Below, piece by piece: positions 54,801-61,768 of a stretch of 64,000 nucleotides of DNA. The position numbers and the translations under genes were made by a program. How positions within the stretch are numbered: the stretch's first letter is position 1; each line of letters opens with the position of its first letter. The DNA comes from Natrinema amylolyticus_A (lineage in GTDB: Archaea; Halobacteriota; Halobacteria; Halobacteriales; Natrialbaceae), in contig NZ_JBHUDI010000011.1 in assembly GCF_042678045.1 (NCBI RefSeq), forward strand, positions 496,001-560,000, written 5' to 3'. The notes under the pieces were generated by a model. That model searched no databases. It had not been told where the DNA came from and worked only from the letters and a program-made list of their open reading frames with translations.

Positions 54801-55376
54801 ATGAAGAGTATGCGACTAGTAAGTGCTGTCGGAGGCGGTACACTTGGTTTCCAACTTGATCTTGATAGCCTCGCCAGCGACCTTGATGTGGCTAGTACCA
54901 AATATGATCCCACAAAACATAACGGACTGATTGCCCGATTCCACGAAGATGGGCCTGCAATTATATTCTATCGTTCTGGTGCATACAGCATTTCAGGAGC
55001 TGATTCACTCGACGAACTGGAATATACATTTGATAAGTTGAACAAGACTTTACATGAGTTATTAGATAGTAGTGTGGATTATAATCCGACTTTTGAGGTT
55101 CGGAATATTGTCTATTCTGGGAAGTATGGTAACGGGAAATCACCGGGAAGTATTGATCTTAAGGCAGTCTGTATGGGACTCGGATTTGATGTCACTGAAT
55201 ACGAACCAGAGCAGTTTCCGGGGGTGTTTTATCGACCAGATGACCTACCCGGTATCTATCTGATATTTAGTACGGGTTCAGTAATGCTAACCGGAGTTGC
55301 GGACACCTCGATAGCCGTGGAAGCCTTTGAGGAAGTAATTCGACGGATTGGAGATGTACTGGAAATCAATCCGTAA
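54801..55376 (+). CDS. tbp: Provirus-encoded TATA-binding protein homologue
   Basis: A 191-residue TBP made of two imperfect repeats (about 7-95 and 100-190). Repeat 2 is canonical: LKAVCMGLGFDVTEYEPEQFPGVFYRP...GIYLIFSTGSVMLTGV, with both DNA-kinking phenylalanines (QFPG and LIFS). Repeat 1 keeps the second (IIFYRSG) but has histidine where the first should be (TKHNGLIARF). TBP bends the TATA box to recruit TFB and RNA polymerase. This copy could form a promoter complex with host TFB, switching transcription to viral genes or competing with host TBP. ATG 54801 is the first in frame; 54810 is possible. Confidence 0.9.
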   Translation: MKSMRLVSAVGGGTLGFQLDLDSLASDLDVASTKYDPTKHNGLIARFHEDGPAIIFYRSGAYSISGADSLDELEYTFDKLNKTLHELLDSSVDYNPTFEVRNIVYSGKYGNGKSPGSIDLKAVCMGLGFDVTEYEPEQFPGVFYRPDDLPGIYLIFSTGSVMLTGVADTSIAVEAFEEVIRRIGDVLEINP

Positions 55377-55466
55377 ACTAACGACGGACTGGACCCATCG
55401 CGAGTCGAAGAATGCGAGATCGAAACCAGCGTAACAACCTCTGACGCCAACACCGCGAAAAACGAG

Positions 55467-55598
55467 TTACTGCGAAGGAATCAGCGTGTATCTGCAATCC
55501 TTGCCCATACAATACTTTGCTGTTCGTGGTTCTCCACGGTGCTTGATCAGAGACGAGATCATTGTTTCCCGATTGCAAGATGGGCACTTACGATTCAT
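55467..55598 (-). CDS. 43-residue zinc-ribbon protein
   Basis: This tiny gene reads MNRKCPSCNRETMISSLIKH, then ...YCMGKDCRYTLIPSQ: two cysteine pairs, C5/C8 and C30/C35, giving a zinc ribbon. Its ATG overlaps the stop of the preceding gene (ATGA), so it is translated as the fourth gene of a leftward operon. It may bind DNA or a protein partner; no function is known. Confidence 0.7.
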   Translation of the reverse strand: MNRKCPSCNRETMISSLIKHRGEPRTAKYCMGKDCRYTLIPSQ

Positions 55599-55876
55599 AG
55601 TGATTCACCTCCGAGTAGTTCGTTGATGTCGTATTGTTCGTACAGCTGCTCTGCTTCTTCATCTAATCGTTCGACTGTATCCTGATATATCGGTTCGAGT
55701 CCGGCCATCTGGATGTGGGCACGTGCATTGATCATGCATTCCACATAATCCACCAGTAGACAAGCGCCCGCGTATCGTTGCAGACGTAATCCACAGTCCA
55801 CCATGTACGATGACTGCTTCATGTAACTCTCAGCCTGTTCAAGTTCGTCTTCGATGATTTCGATATGTTCATTCAT
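55595..55876 (-). CDS. Small provirus protein of unknown function
   Basis: A 93-residue helical protein, MNEHIEIIEDELEQAESYMKQSSYMVDCGLRLQRYAGACLLVDYVECMINARAHIQMAG, with heptad-like leucine/methionine spacing that suggests a coiled coil or dimer. It overlaps the upstream stop by one base and the downstream zinc-ribbon start by four. Confidence 0.68.
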   Translation of the reverse strand: MNEHIEIIEDELEQAESYMKQSSYMVDCGLRLQRYAGACLLVDYVECMINARAHIQMAGLEPIYQDTVERLDEEAEQLYEQYDINELLGGESL

Positions 55877-56157
55877 TAGTGTTCACCTCGGTTGTCCAGA
55901 CCCCGAAGAATTGCCCTTGTATGTGCGAGGAATTGCGGAACATCCTTACGTGAAATAATGACTTCGCACGCAACGCCGCCCATATCCTGCTGATAACTGG
56001 AGATATACCCACTTCCCAACAACCACGACGGAAGTTTGCCTTTGACGGTCAAATTACCTGAAGCACCGACTTCAACTGACATTGAACTGGAAGGCGCTTT
56101 GCGGTTGTGGATTTCACACAGCGACTGAATCGCTGTTTCAGTGAGGACTTCACTCAT
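55876..56157 (-). CDS. Small provirus protein of unknown function
   Basis: A 93-residue mixed alpha-beta protein (TETAIQSLCEIHNRKAPSSSMSVEVGASGNLTVKGKLPSWLLGSG). ATG 56157 overlaps the previous stop by 8 bp, as elsewhere in the element; an upstream ATG at 56166 is in frame. Nothing recognised. Confidence 0.65.
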   Translation of the reverse strand: MSEVLTETAIQSLCEIHNRKAPSSSMSVEVGASGNLTVKGKLPSWLLGSGYISSYQQDMGGVACEVIISRKDVPQFLAHTRAILRGLDNRGEH

Positions 56158-56497
56158 CGAGATCACCCAGAGTTACTTGTTCAGAATCATCATCGATGTT
56201 TTCGATGAGAATGTTTACAAAGGCTTCACCGATGACATATCCTGATTCGATGGATTCGCCATGGTCAATGATGTTTTTGGCCACTTCCTCAAGGCCACTA
56301 TCATCGATTCGTCGCTTCTCTACTACCACTTGAATACTGAATCCGCCCTGAATGTGGCTGTAAATGCCTACATGACGGCACCACGGCTCAGAAATAATTC
56401 GGAGCCGAAGTGCATCTTTGACTGCTACTGTTTGGCTGTCTGGCTGTTCTTCTCGATGTGCCGGATCGGCATTCTGGAGTTCGTTGTAGTTCATCAT
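56150..56497 (-). CDS. Small provirus protein, first of a four-gene leftward operon
   Basis: A 115-residue protein; the middle (CRHVGIYSHIQGGFSIQVVVEKRRIDDSGLEEVAKNIIDHGE) is a beta-hairpin plus helix that could be a small regulator, and the C-terminus is acidic. It is divergent from the integrase operon, the place where a repressor often lies, but no HTH motif is clear. Confidence 0.62.
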   Translation of the reverse strand: MMNYNELQNADPAHREEQPDSQTVAVKDALRLRIISEPWCRHVGIYSHIQGGFSIQVVVEKRRIDDSGLEEVAKNIIDHGESIESGYVIGEAFVNILIENIDDDSEQVTLGDLDE

Positions 56498-56851
56498 GGT
56501 TCTGTTCTCCCCTGATTACCAACCTGTTATTTTCTCACAGGTTGTATCAGGTTGCATATGTATATTTATTGTTAGGGGTCTAAGAACTACCGGGCTTCAG
56601 AACTTCTCGGAATCCTTTATGATATTTCTATGATAAACTGGAGGGTTCGAGAACTTACGTTCCCTACGGGAACGTAGACTCTCACCAACCCCCCTTGACG
56701 CTCTCTGACTTCCGACAACTACACTTCTCGGAAGTTAATGCAGTACCTTTCCATCCAAACCCACGGTAGAACCGTTCTAACGCTTATTCTCAAAATCACC
56801 GAAACCCCTTAACTACCGGAATGTGTATAAAAAGACGGAAGTGAAAACATA
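56498..56851. other. Divergent control region between small-gene operon and integrase operon
   Basis: The ~350 bp are rich in repeats. ACGTTCCCTACGGGAACGT (56658 on) is a hairpin, AACTTCTCGG occurs at 56600 and ACTTCTCGGAAGTT at about 56719, and CCGAAACCCCTTAACTA at 56799 recurs before 57792. It probably controls the choice between the leftward small genes and the integrase operon. Confidence 0.55.
56826..56833 (+). promoter_or_regulatory. TATA box of the SNJ2-type integrase operon
   Basis: TATAAAAA centred 23 nt before ATG 56852, the spacing for a leaderless transcript in haloarchaea. Confidence 0.6.
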
Positions 56852-57493
56852 ATGAGATTGGAAAGTCACGACAACAAACCAAACGAATACAAATGCTACC
56901 TGACTCCGGCTGAGTACGAATTATTTATCGAAGTCACAGACACACGAGCAGCAGAGTATCAAGAACGAACCAAACTATCCCTACGAGACGAAGTAATGGT
57001 ACGACTCGGCGGAGATGTAGGACTACGAAGCCGTGAAATTGTCTCTGTGAAGGCCAACGACCTGAAAGTCGATGAATATGGCGACCGATACATCAAGGTC
57101 AAAGGCAAAAACACGCGGGGAGGCGCACCGAAAACACGGGAAGCCTACGTTCCTGATGGGTGTTTCTCTGCCATTCGCGATTGGATGGCAACACGCGGCG
57201 TCAAACCTGACGAGGACACTCGCATTCTCCCGATCACGACGAGGGCGTTGCGTGACCGCATTGAAGTTTTGCGGGAACGTGCAGCTGAACAAGCCGATAA
57301 CGACGATTGGAACCATGTCACGAGTCACGATCTCCGTCGATTCTACGCACAGGACTTGCTTGTTCGCAAGGGAGTGGGTGTTCGTGTAGTAATGGCATGG
57401 GGCGGCTGGAGCAGTTACAGCGCAATCGAACCGTATCTTACTAGTCCAACTCCAGAGCAGATGCATGAAGAAATTGCGAGGCACGAACTATGA
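56852..57493 (+). CDS. Tyrosine recombinase, SNJ2-type short integrase
   Basis: A 213-residue tyrosine recombinase with a compact arm domain and a complete catalytic set: Arg in GLRSREIVSV near 54, Lys in KVKGKNTRGG near 85, HDLR near 151, the Trp of GGW near 182, and Tyr in IEPYL near 192. This short form recalls the integrase of the pleolipovirus SNJ2, where the gene lies in an operon with small downstream genes. The gene is in the middle of the element, not at its edge. It may excise, integrate or resolve. Confidence 0.85.
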   Translation: MRLESHDNKPNEYKCYLTPAEYELFIEVTDTRAAEYQERTKLSLRDEVMVRLGGDVGLRSREIVSVKANDLKVDEYGDRYIKVKGKNTRGGAPKTREAYVPDGCFSAIRDWMATRGVKPDEDTRILPITTRALRDRIEVLRERAAEQADNDDWNHVTSHDLRRFYAQDLLVRKGVGVRVVMAWGGWSSYSAIEPYLTSPTPEQMHEEIARHEL

Positions 57494-57663
57494 AACTGGA
57501 AGGAATGCATTGGGGACGCTGCCCGGAATGCAAGACGTTACTGTATATCCCAGATGATTTTGGAATGTGTGTTGACTGCTACGATAATCATCTTCAGCAA
57601 TTACAGGAAGAGCATGAAGAGTGGAAGCAGGAGAGAGCAGAAATAGATGGACGAATAATTTGA
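57490..57663 (+). CDS. 57-residue zinc-finger protein of the integrase operon
   Basis: MKLEGMHWGRCPECKTLLYI followed by FGMCVDCYDNH gives a CPEC/CVDC zinc ribbon, then a helical acidic tail. The ATG overlaps the integrase stop (ATGA), so it is translationally coupled. Small partners beside SNJ2-type integrases affect recombination; by analogy this may be a recombination-directionality factor. Confidence 0.75.
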   Translation: MKLEGMHWGRCPECKTLLYIPDDFGMCVDCYDNHLQQLQEEHEEWKQERAEIDGRII

Positions 57664-57791
57664 CACACCTGTTTTCGTGAGTTCTTGGAAAGCAGTTTCC
57701 TGTTCAGTAAATCTGTGAGTTTACTGGTTTACTGAGGAAGAAACCAAGAAGCCCCGAAACCCTTTAACTAGTTTATTTCGTACAAATAAGT

Positions 57792-58073
57792 ATGAAGGAA
57801 GAAAAGAAGAAAGAATTGAAACGGATAGCGAAGTATAAGATATTTACTAGTTGTGGTTTATGGTTTCTGTTGCCTGTTGTAGGGATGGGGATGATGGAAT
57901 CCCCTGAACACTCAGATATATCGATTGTAGTGGGGATTGTGATGTTCTCCGTCGGCGTTGTTGTCTATACATTCCGAAGCGTTCAGGATGTCATGATGGA
58001 TGAAGAAGAAACCCGAATCCCTGAACGGCGAAAACGGGAACTTGGGATTTATGATGGGGAAATGGAGGGATGA
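57792..58073 (+). CDS. Two-TM membrane protein of a small cassette
   Basis: A 93-residue protein with a lysine-rich N-terminus (MKEEKKKELKRIAKYK) and helices at about 20-35 and 43-62, then an acidic/basic tail. It starts a three-gene unit with 4-bp overlaps. The 17-bp motif shared with the integrase operon lies just upstream. The role is unknown; membrane-cassette proteins can serve in superinfection immunity. Confidence 0.65.
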   Translation: MKEEKKKELKRIAKYKIFTSCGLWFLLPVVGMGMMESPEHSDISIVVGIVMFSVGVVVYTFRSVQDVMMDEEETRIPERRKRELGIYDGEMEG

Positions 58074-58267
58074 TGATGGCGAGTAGATCACCGCACTACT
58101 TCAGCTCATACCTTACTCTCGTTCGTTATTTGGTTGTGACCTACCTCGTAGCCCTTGCACTTCCCCATATAGGGATATATTTGGGGTTTGATTTAATCAT
58201 TTTTGCATCAGTATTGGTTAACATGGTGATCGATGTCTTGGTTGGCAATGATGGGTGGTTCCGATGA
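58070..58267 (+). CDS. Two-TM membrane protein of a small cassette
   Basis: A 65-residue hydrophobic protein with helices near 15-35 and 38-56. ATG choice among 58070, 58073 and 58076 is uncertain. It overlaps both neighbours by 4 bp, supporting the unit. No known family. Confidence 0.65.
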   Translation: MMMASRSPHYFSSYLTLVRYLVVTYLVALALPHIGIYLGFDLIIFASVLVNMVIDVLVGNDGWFR

Positions 58268-58431
58268 TTGAAGACGAACATGACGATGAAGCCATTCAGT
58301 TAGCAAACGAATTTGACCTATGCATCCTCGATGCAGAAGAAATTCTGGAGCGAGGCCGGAAGGCAATAGAACGCGATCCCGACGAAATGCTTTCACTGGA
58401 AGAAATGCGAACCAAATTCGAAGACGAATAG
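58264..58431 (+). CDS. 55-residue acidic protein closing the cassette
   Basis: MIEDEHDDEAIQLANEFDLC then ILDAEEILERGRKAIERDPDEMLSLEEM, an acidic helical protein whose ATG overlaps the preceding stop (ATGA 58264-58267). No motif is recognised. Confidence 0.62.
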   Translation: MIEDEHDDEAIQLANEFDLCILDAEEILERGRKAIERDPDEMLSLEEMRTKFEDE

Positions 58432-58667
58432 ACCCACTCCCCACTTGTTCATCTGTTACGAGTGTCAATTCTGAATGACAAGAATGAAGTAGTGATTCGT
58501 GGACGGAGCTGCTGGGCACGATGCATGGATGGTTGGCTCCCATGCACTCACATGGTTCTCCGTGTCGCACTGAGGTGGGGGATTAGGAGCAGGGGATGTA
58601 TCCTCGTGCCCAATACACCCCCTCTCCACTATTTCAAGTGTTCGAACAGAACCAGAAACAAACAACG

Positions 58668-59660
58668 TTAGCTCTCGGCGTTCTTGAACAACTCCACTTC
58701 TTCTTTAATCAGACCTTCTATACTGCTGTTATCCACGTCCTCGTCTTCAATTAATGACTTTTCCAACACAGACCGCATCTCCCGGCGCTCATTATCTGTT
58801 AACACTCCGTACTCAACCGCTATACCTTCAATCCCGTTAAGAATACCCAACGCTCTTTCTATCTCCTGTACATCCATGTCCTCATCACCATCACTAAGCG
58901 ATTGGAACACATTCTGTGTGTCTTCCAGTCTTTTTCGAATATAGTCCGAAATTTGATCTTCTCCGAAGATCAACCGGCCATCTAAATCATACACACCCCG
59001 CTCATTCACACGCTCACGATACGTGTTTAGTTTGTAGTTCGAACCGCCCACAGTCTGTTTAATTAAGGGGTCTGGGTCATCCAGCCCGTCGGGATACATA
59101 TACCGCCCACACGCCACGATAAGGTCCGCTATACGGTCCGTGTCATTAGGTAGGCTGTCCCAGTTCACATGTTCTGGGTTGATTACTGTTTCACCATCCG
59201 AACCCATCAATTCCCGAATATCATCACTTTTTAGACTATGAGCGTTGTTAGGATGTTGTGGGTCGTACTCCGAGAGAGAACGTCCCTGTTCACCTTCACT
59301 CTGAACACTGTCTTTCTGTGAACCCGTCTCTTTTTTGTTTGGACTCTGCTGAGTATTTCGGGGGGCGGGGGAGGGGGTAGCGTCTTCCTGTTCGAGAAGA
59401 CCCTTAATCTCCCGTAATTCCTGCTCTACACGGCTATAACGGTCTTTATCCATGTATTCCAAAAGTGCCCGTTCAATGTGGGAATTAGTGTCACCCATCA
59501 GGTCCTCGGTCCAGTCTTCAAAGTCTCCGAGTAAGTCTTCATCTACACTGTGCCACATCTGTGTCCGGTTTCCAGAGCCTGTATACCGGGATTTCACGGG
59601 ATTTCGATTGTGATTGTCTGCCTGTTCTTCTGAATCGTCGGGATTATTTCGAATCGTCAT
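58668..59660 (-). CDS. Provirus protein of unknown function, candidate DNA-binding/replication protein
   Basis: A 330-residue protein starting at ATG 59660 (MTIRNNPDD); an in-frame upstream start adds a hydrophobic stretch read from AT-rich intergenic DNA and is unlikely. An early helical segment (SHIERALLEYMDKDRY then QELREIKGLLEQE) is coiled-coil-like. A low-complexity P/S/Q/E linker follows, and a C-terminal domain (about 170-330, with VNWDSLPNDTDRIADLIVACGRYMYPDG and KLNTYRERVNERGVYDL) has the look of a winged helix plus helices. It borders the AT-rich, G-tract-containing region, so a role in replication is possible but not shown. Confidence 0.65.
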   Translation of the reverse strand: MTIRNNPDDSEEQADNHNRNPVKSRYTGSGNRTQMWHSVDEDLLGDFEDWTEDLMGDTNSHIERALLEYMDKDRYSRVEQELREIKGLLEQEDATPSPAPRNTQQSPNKKETGSQKDSVQSEGEQGRSLSEYDPQHPNNAHSLKSDDIRELMGSDGETVINPEHVNWDSLPNDTDRIADLIVACGRYMYPDGLDDPDPLIKQTVGGSNYKLNTYRERVNERGVYDLDGRLIFGEDQISDYIRKRLEDTQNVFQSLSDGDEDMDVQEIERALGILNGIEGIAVEYGVLTDNERREMRSVLEKSLIEDEDVDNSSIEGLIKEEVELFKNAES

Positions 59661-59963
59661 TGCATACGATAATAGTATGTACAGGGTTAAAAGAGTTACT
59701 GGGATTATACAAAATACCACTATCCATTTCCATACTACTACTACTAAACTACATACTAAATAGAGTATTATTGTTGTTGTTTGGTGAGTAGGAGGCTGAC
59801 TCTGTATGGTATGCTACTACATTCCACTCTTTCTTACCCTTTCTCCTTCCCGTTTAGTCTCGTTCTCCCATCTAATCAAGGGGGTGGGGTGGGGGTGGGT
59901 TACTCGCTGAAACTCCAAATAAAAAAGAGAACAGCGTCTCTAAACAGACTACAAGAAAACTAC
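59661..59963. other. AT-rich intergenic region with G-quadruplex motif, candidate origin
   Basis: The stretch has a hairpin CATAC-GATAATA-GTATG at 59663, repeated CATACTA words near 59732 and 59751, a pyrimidine tract (59821-59870) and a run of four G tracts separated by single T bases (59880-59899), which could form a very stable quadruplex. No gene is seen. The layout suits a replication origin. Confidence 0.45.
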
Positions 59964-60137
59964 TTACTGAATCCCGACTCTCTCCAATTCCTCGTCCATT
60001 GCTGTAGGTGATGGATGGGATGGATGAGTTGGAAGCGGCGGAGCCGGTTCAATCGTAATTCTGCGGGCTTTACGGCGTTCGTGAAATATAGTATGTTCAA
60101 TGTTAGCAACAACAGTTACCGGCAATCCAGCAACCAT
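59964..60137 (-). CDS. Possible 57-residue protein
   Basis: A minus-strand frame reads MVAGLPVTVVANIEHTIFHE, then a proline/histidine-rich middle and an ELERVGIQ end. A TATA-like TATAAAAA lies only ~10 bp before the ATG, too close for normal initiation. The codon pattern looks protein-like but I cannot confirm it. Confidence 0.3.
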   Translation of the reverse strand: MVAGLPVTVVANIEHTIFHERRKARRITIEPAPPLPTHPSHPSPTAMDEELERVGIQ

Positions 60138-60215
60138 ATCTGTTTTTATACTAGGATTCTTCGTATCTGATGTGAATCGCAGTATGGCATCGGCCTCTGA
60201 CCGTTCTCAATCCCA

Positions 60216-60398
60216 ATGCAAACAACTGCTCAATATGATAGCATAGAAGAATACGTAAAACAGAACCGAGAAATGCTCACTGAAGTCCTGAAGCATTGTG
60301 ATGATAACTACACAAGGGCGTGCGCTTTGGCCTTACTCAAAAACGGTGGAGATGTTCGTGATGTGGATCGTGTTCGTAGTGCGTTAGCTGAGATTTAG
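60216..60398 (+). CDS. 60-residue helical protein
   Basis: MQTTAQYDSIEEYVKQNREM and LTEVLKHCDDNYTRACALALLKNGGDVRDVDRVRSALAEI: a small helical protein, convergent with the integrase gene (2 bp between the stops). Its placement next to the integrase recalls small excisionase-type genes, but no HTH is clear. Confidence 0.55.
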   Translation: MQTTAQYDSIEEYVKQNREMLTEVLKHCDDNYTRACALALLKNGGDVRDVDRVRSALAEI

Positions 60399-60400
60399 GT

Positions 60401-61723
60401 TTAGATCAGGTTCTCGTCGTCTGTTTCGAGTGCATCCATGAATTGCTGGATGTCGTCTTGTAGTTCAGGGTGGGCGTCCATCATTTGCATCAAGTCCCGT
60501 GCATCCTCAATCTGCTCTGGAAGTTCAGGGTTTTCCGAAACAAATCGAAGGGTTTGACGACGGACTTCTTCAGCTTTCTTCTCAAGGTCATTGACGGCCT
60601 CAACGGATTGGGCTTTACCGCACCATACACAGGTTGGTTCGTTTCGTGGTGTTTTCTCTCCACAGCGGTCACAGACCAATGGTGCAGTCGGTTCGGGTTC
60701 GTCCTCTTCTACATCTACACCGTGCATCTTTGCAATTTCGCGGTCACTCTCACTGGAGAACACTCGGATGTAGCGAGCGGCGGCTTTACTACCCCTCACC
60801 CAGCCGTATCGTTTCTCTAGTGTGGCCTGACTCAGGTTTCGTGAGGCGTGGAATGATGCTGAACTCTTACGAAAATTGGTTGGAGTGACTGGCTTTTCAA
60901 CACCAGCTCTGTCTGCTGCTTTGTTCAGAATTTTGGAGAACATGGTATTGCTGATTTTGTTGGGGGAGTTGAGTTTGCACCAGAGTGGGTCACTGCGTTC
61001 TCGGGATGGGTGTTCTGCAAGCCAGCGGGCAACATACGGCTCAGAGTCAATGAGTAGCACGTCACGTCCACCTTTCTTTCCTTCAACGTGGACAGTGTAC
61101 CCGTATTTGTGGTCGGTTATATCACCGTAGGTTAGTGATTTGAGTTCGCCGCCACGTGGACCGGCGTCGAATGCGAGGGCAATTAACGCGGCGTCACGAG
61201 CGTTGTACGTCGCGTCAATCATGGCTTCTACCTCGTCTCGTTTCAGCATCTCCTTCTTTTTCGGCTTGTGATCGTGGTTCTTCGGGTATGAGGTCTTAAT
61301 CCACTCAATGCTGTCAGGGATACTGTCGGTTTCATAAGAGTCAGGTTCGAGGTCCACACGCCGTCCGAACTGTCGTAAAGCGACCCTGTAGTCTCTCGCG
61401 GTTTCGACATTCTCGTATTCCTTGTTTATCCACCGGACAATGCGTTGAGCGGCAGATCGATCTTCGAGTGCGTCGGCGAGGCTGCCGACCTGCTCGGCCA
61501 TAATGACGCAGTGCCGGAGTAGTTTGTTGTGTCGATGGTCGCTGTATTCGTTGTTGCGTAGGTAGAGTTCATCAGAAAACTCAAGGAGAGCGTCCTTGTC
61601 CTCATCACTGATAGGAGAGGCTTCGTTTTCATCTTGGACGTACCTCTCGCTTTCCTCGATTCTGAGTCGTAGTCGTTCGATTGCATCATCTGGAGTTTCA
61701 GTGCGATAGTGCCTGAACGACAT
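60401..61723 (-). CDS. Tyrosine recombinase/integrase (XerC/D-like) next to attR
   Basis: A 440-residue integrase. SAM-like arm domain at about 5-140; catalytic Arg in GPRGGELKSL near 190; Lys in EGKKGGRD near 215; the HxxR position reads TNFR (PTNFRKSSAS near 285), so the histidine is missing as in a related haloarchaeal plasmid/virus group; GW near 307; tyrosine in AARYIRVFS near 317. A C-terminal zinc ribbon CDRCGE...CVWCGK (near 350-370) and a helical tail follow. Lying 45 bp from attR, it is the prime candidate for integration into tRNA-Thr. Confidence 0.9.
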   Translation of the reverse strand: MSFRHYRTETPDDAIERLRLRIEESERYVQDENEASPISDEDKDALLEFSDELYLRNNEYSDHRHNKLLRHCVIMAEQVGSLADALEDRSAAQRIVRWINKEYENVETARDYRVALRQFGRRVDLEPDSYETDSIPDSIEWIKTSYPKNHDHKPKKKEMLKRDEVEAMIDATYNARDAALIALAFDAGPRGGELKSLTYGDITDHKYGYTVHVEGKKGGRDVLLIDSEPYVARWLAEHPSRERSDPLWCKLNSPNKISNTMFSKILNKAADRAGVEKPVTPTNFRKSSASFHASRNLSQATLEKRYGWVRGSKAAARYIRVFSSESDREIAKMHGVDVEEDEPEPTAPLVCDRCGEKTPRNEPTCVWCGKAQSVEAVNDLEKKAEEVRRQTLRFVSENPELPEQIEDARDLMQMMDAHPELQDDIQQFMDALETDDENLI

Positions 61724-61768
61724 TCGGTCTAATTCATTTAAATCAGTGGGATATTAACCTTTGGTGGG

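Noticed and set aside
58462..58671. 69-residue plus-strand frame rich in Cys and Trp
   Set aside because: It overlaps the end of the minus-strand 330-residue gene and has no coupling or start context.
59781..60011. 76-residue plus-strand frame in the provirus
   Set aside because: It is read through the pyrimidine tract and G-quadruplex run and has low-complexity glycine/valine sequence; it is not a credible gene.
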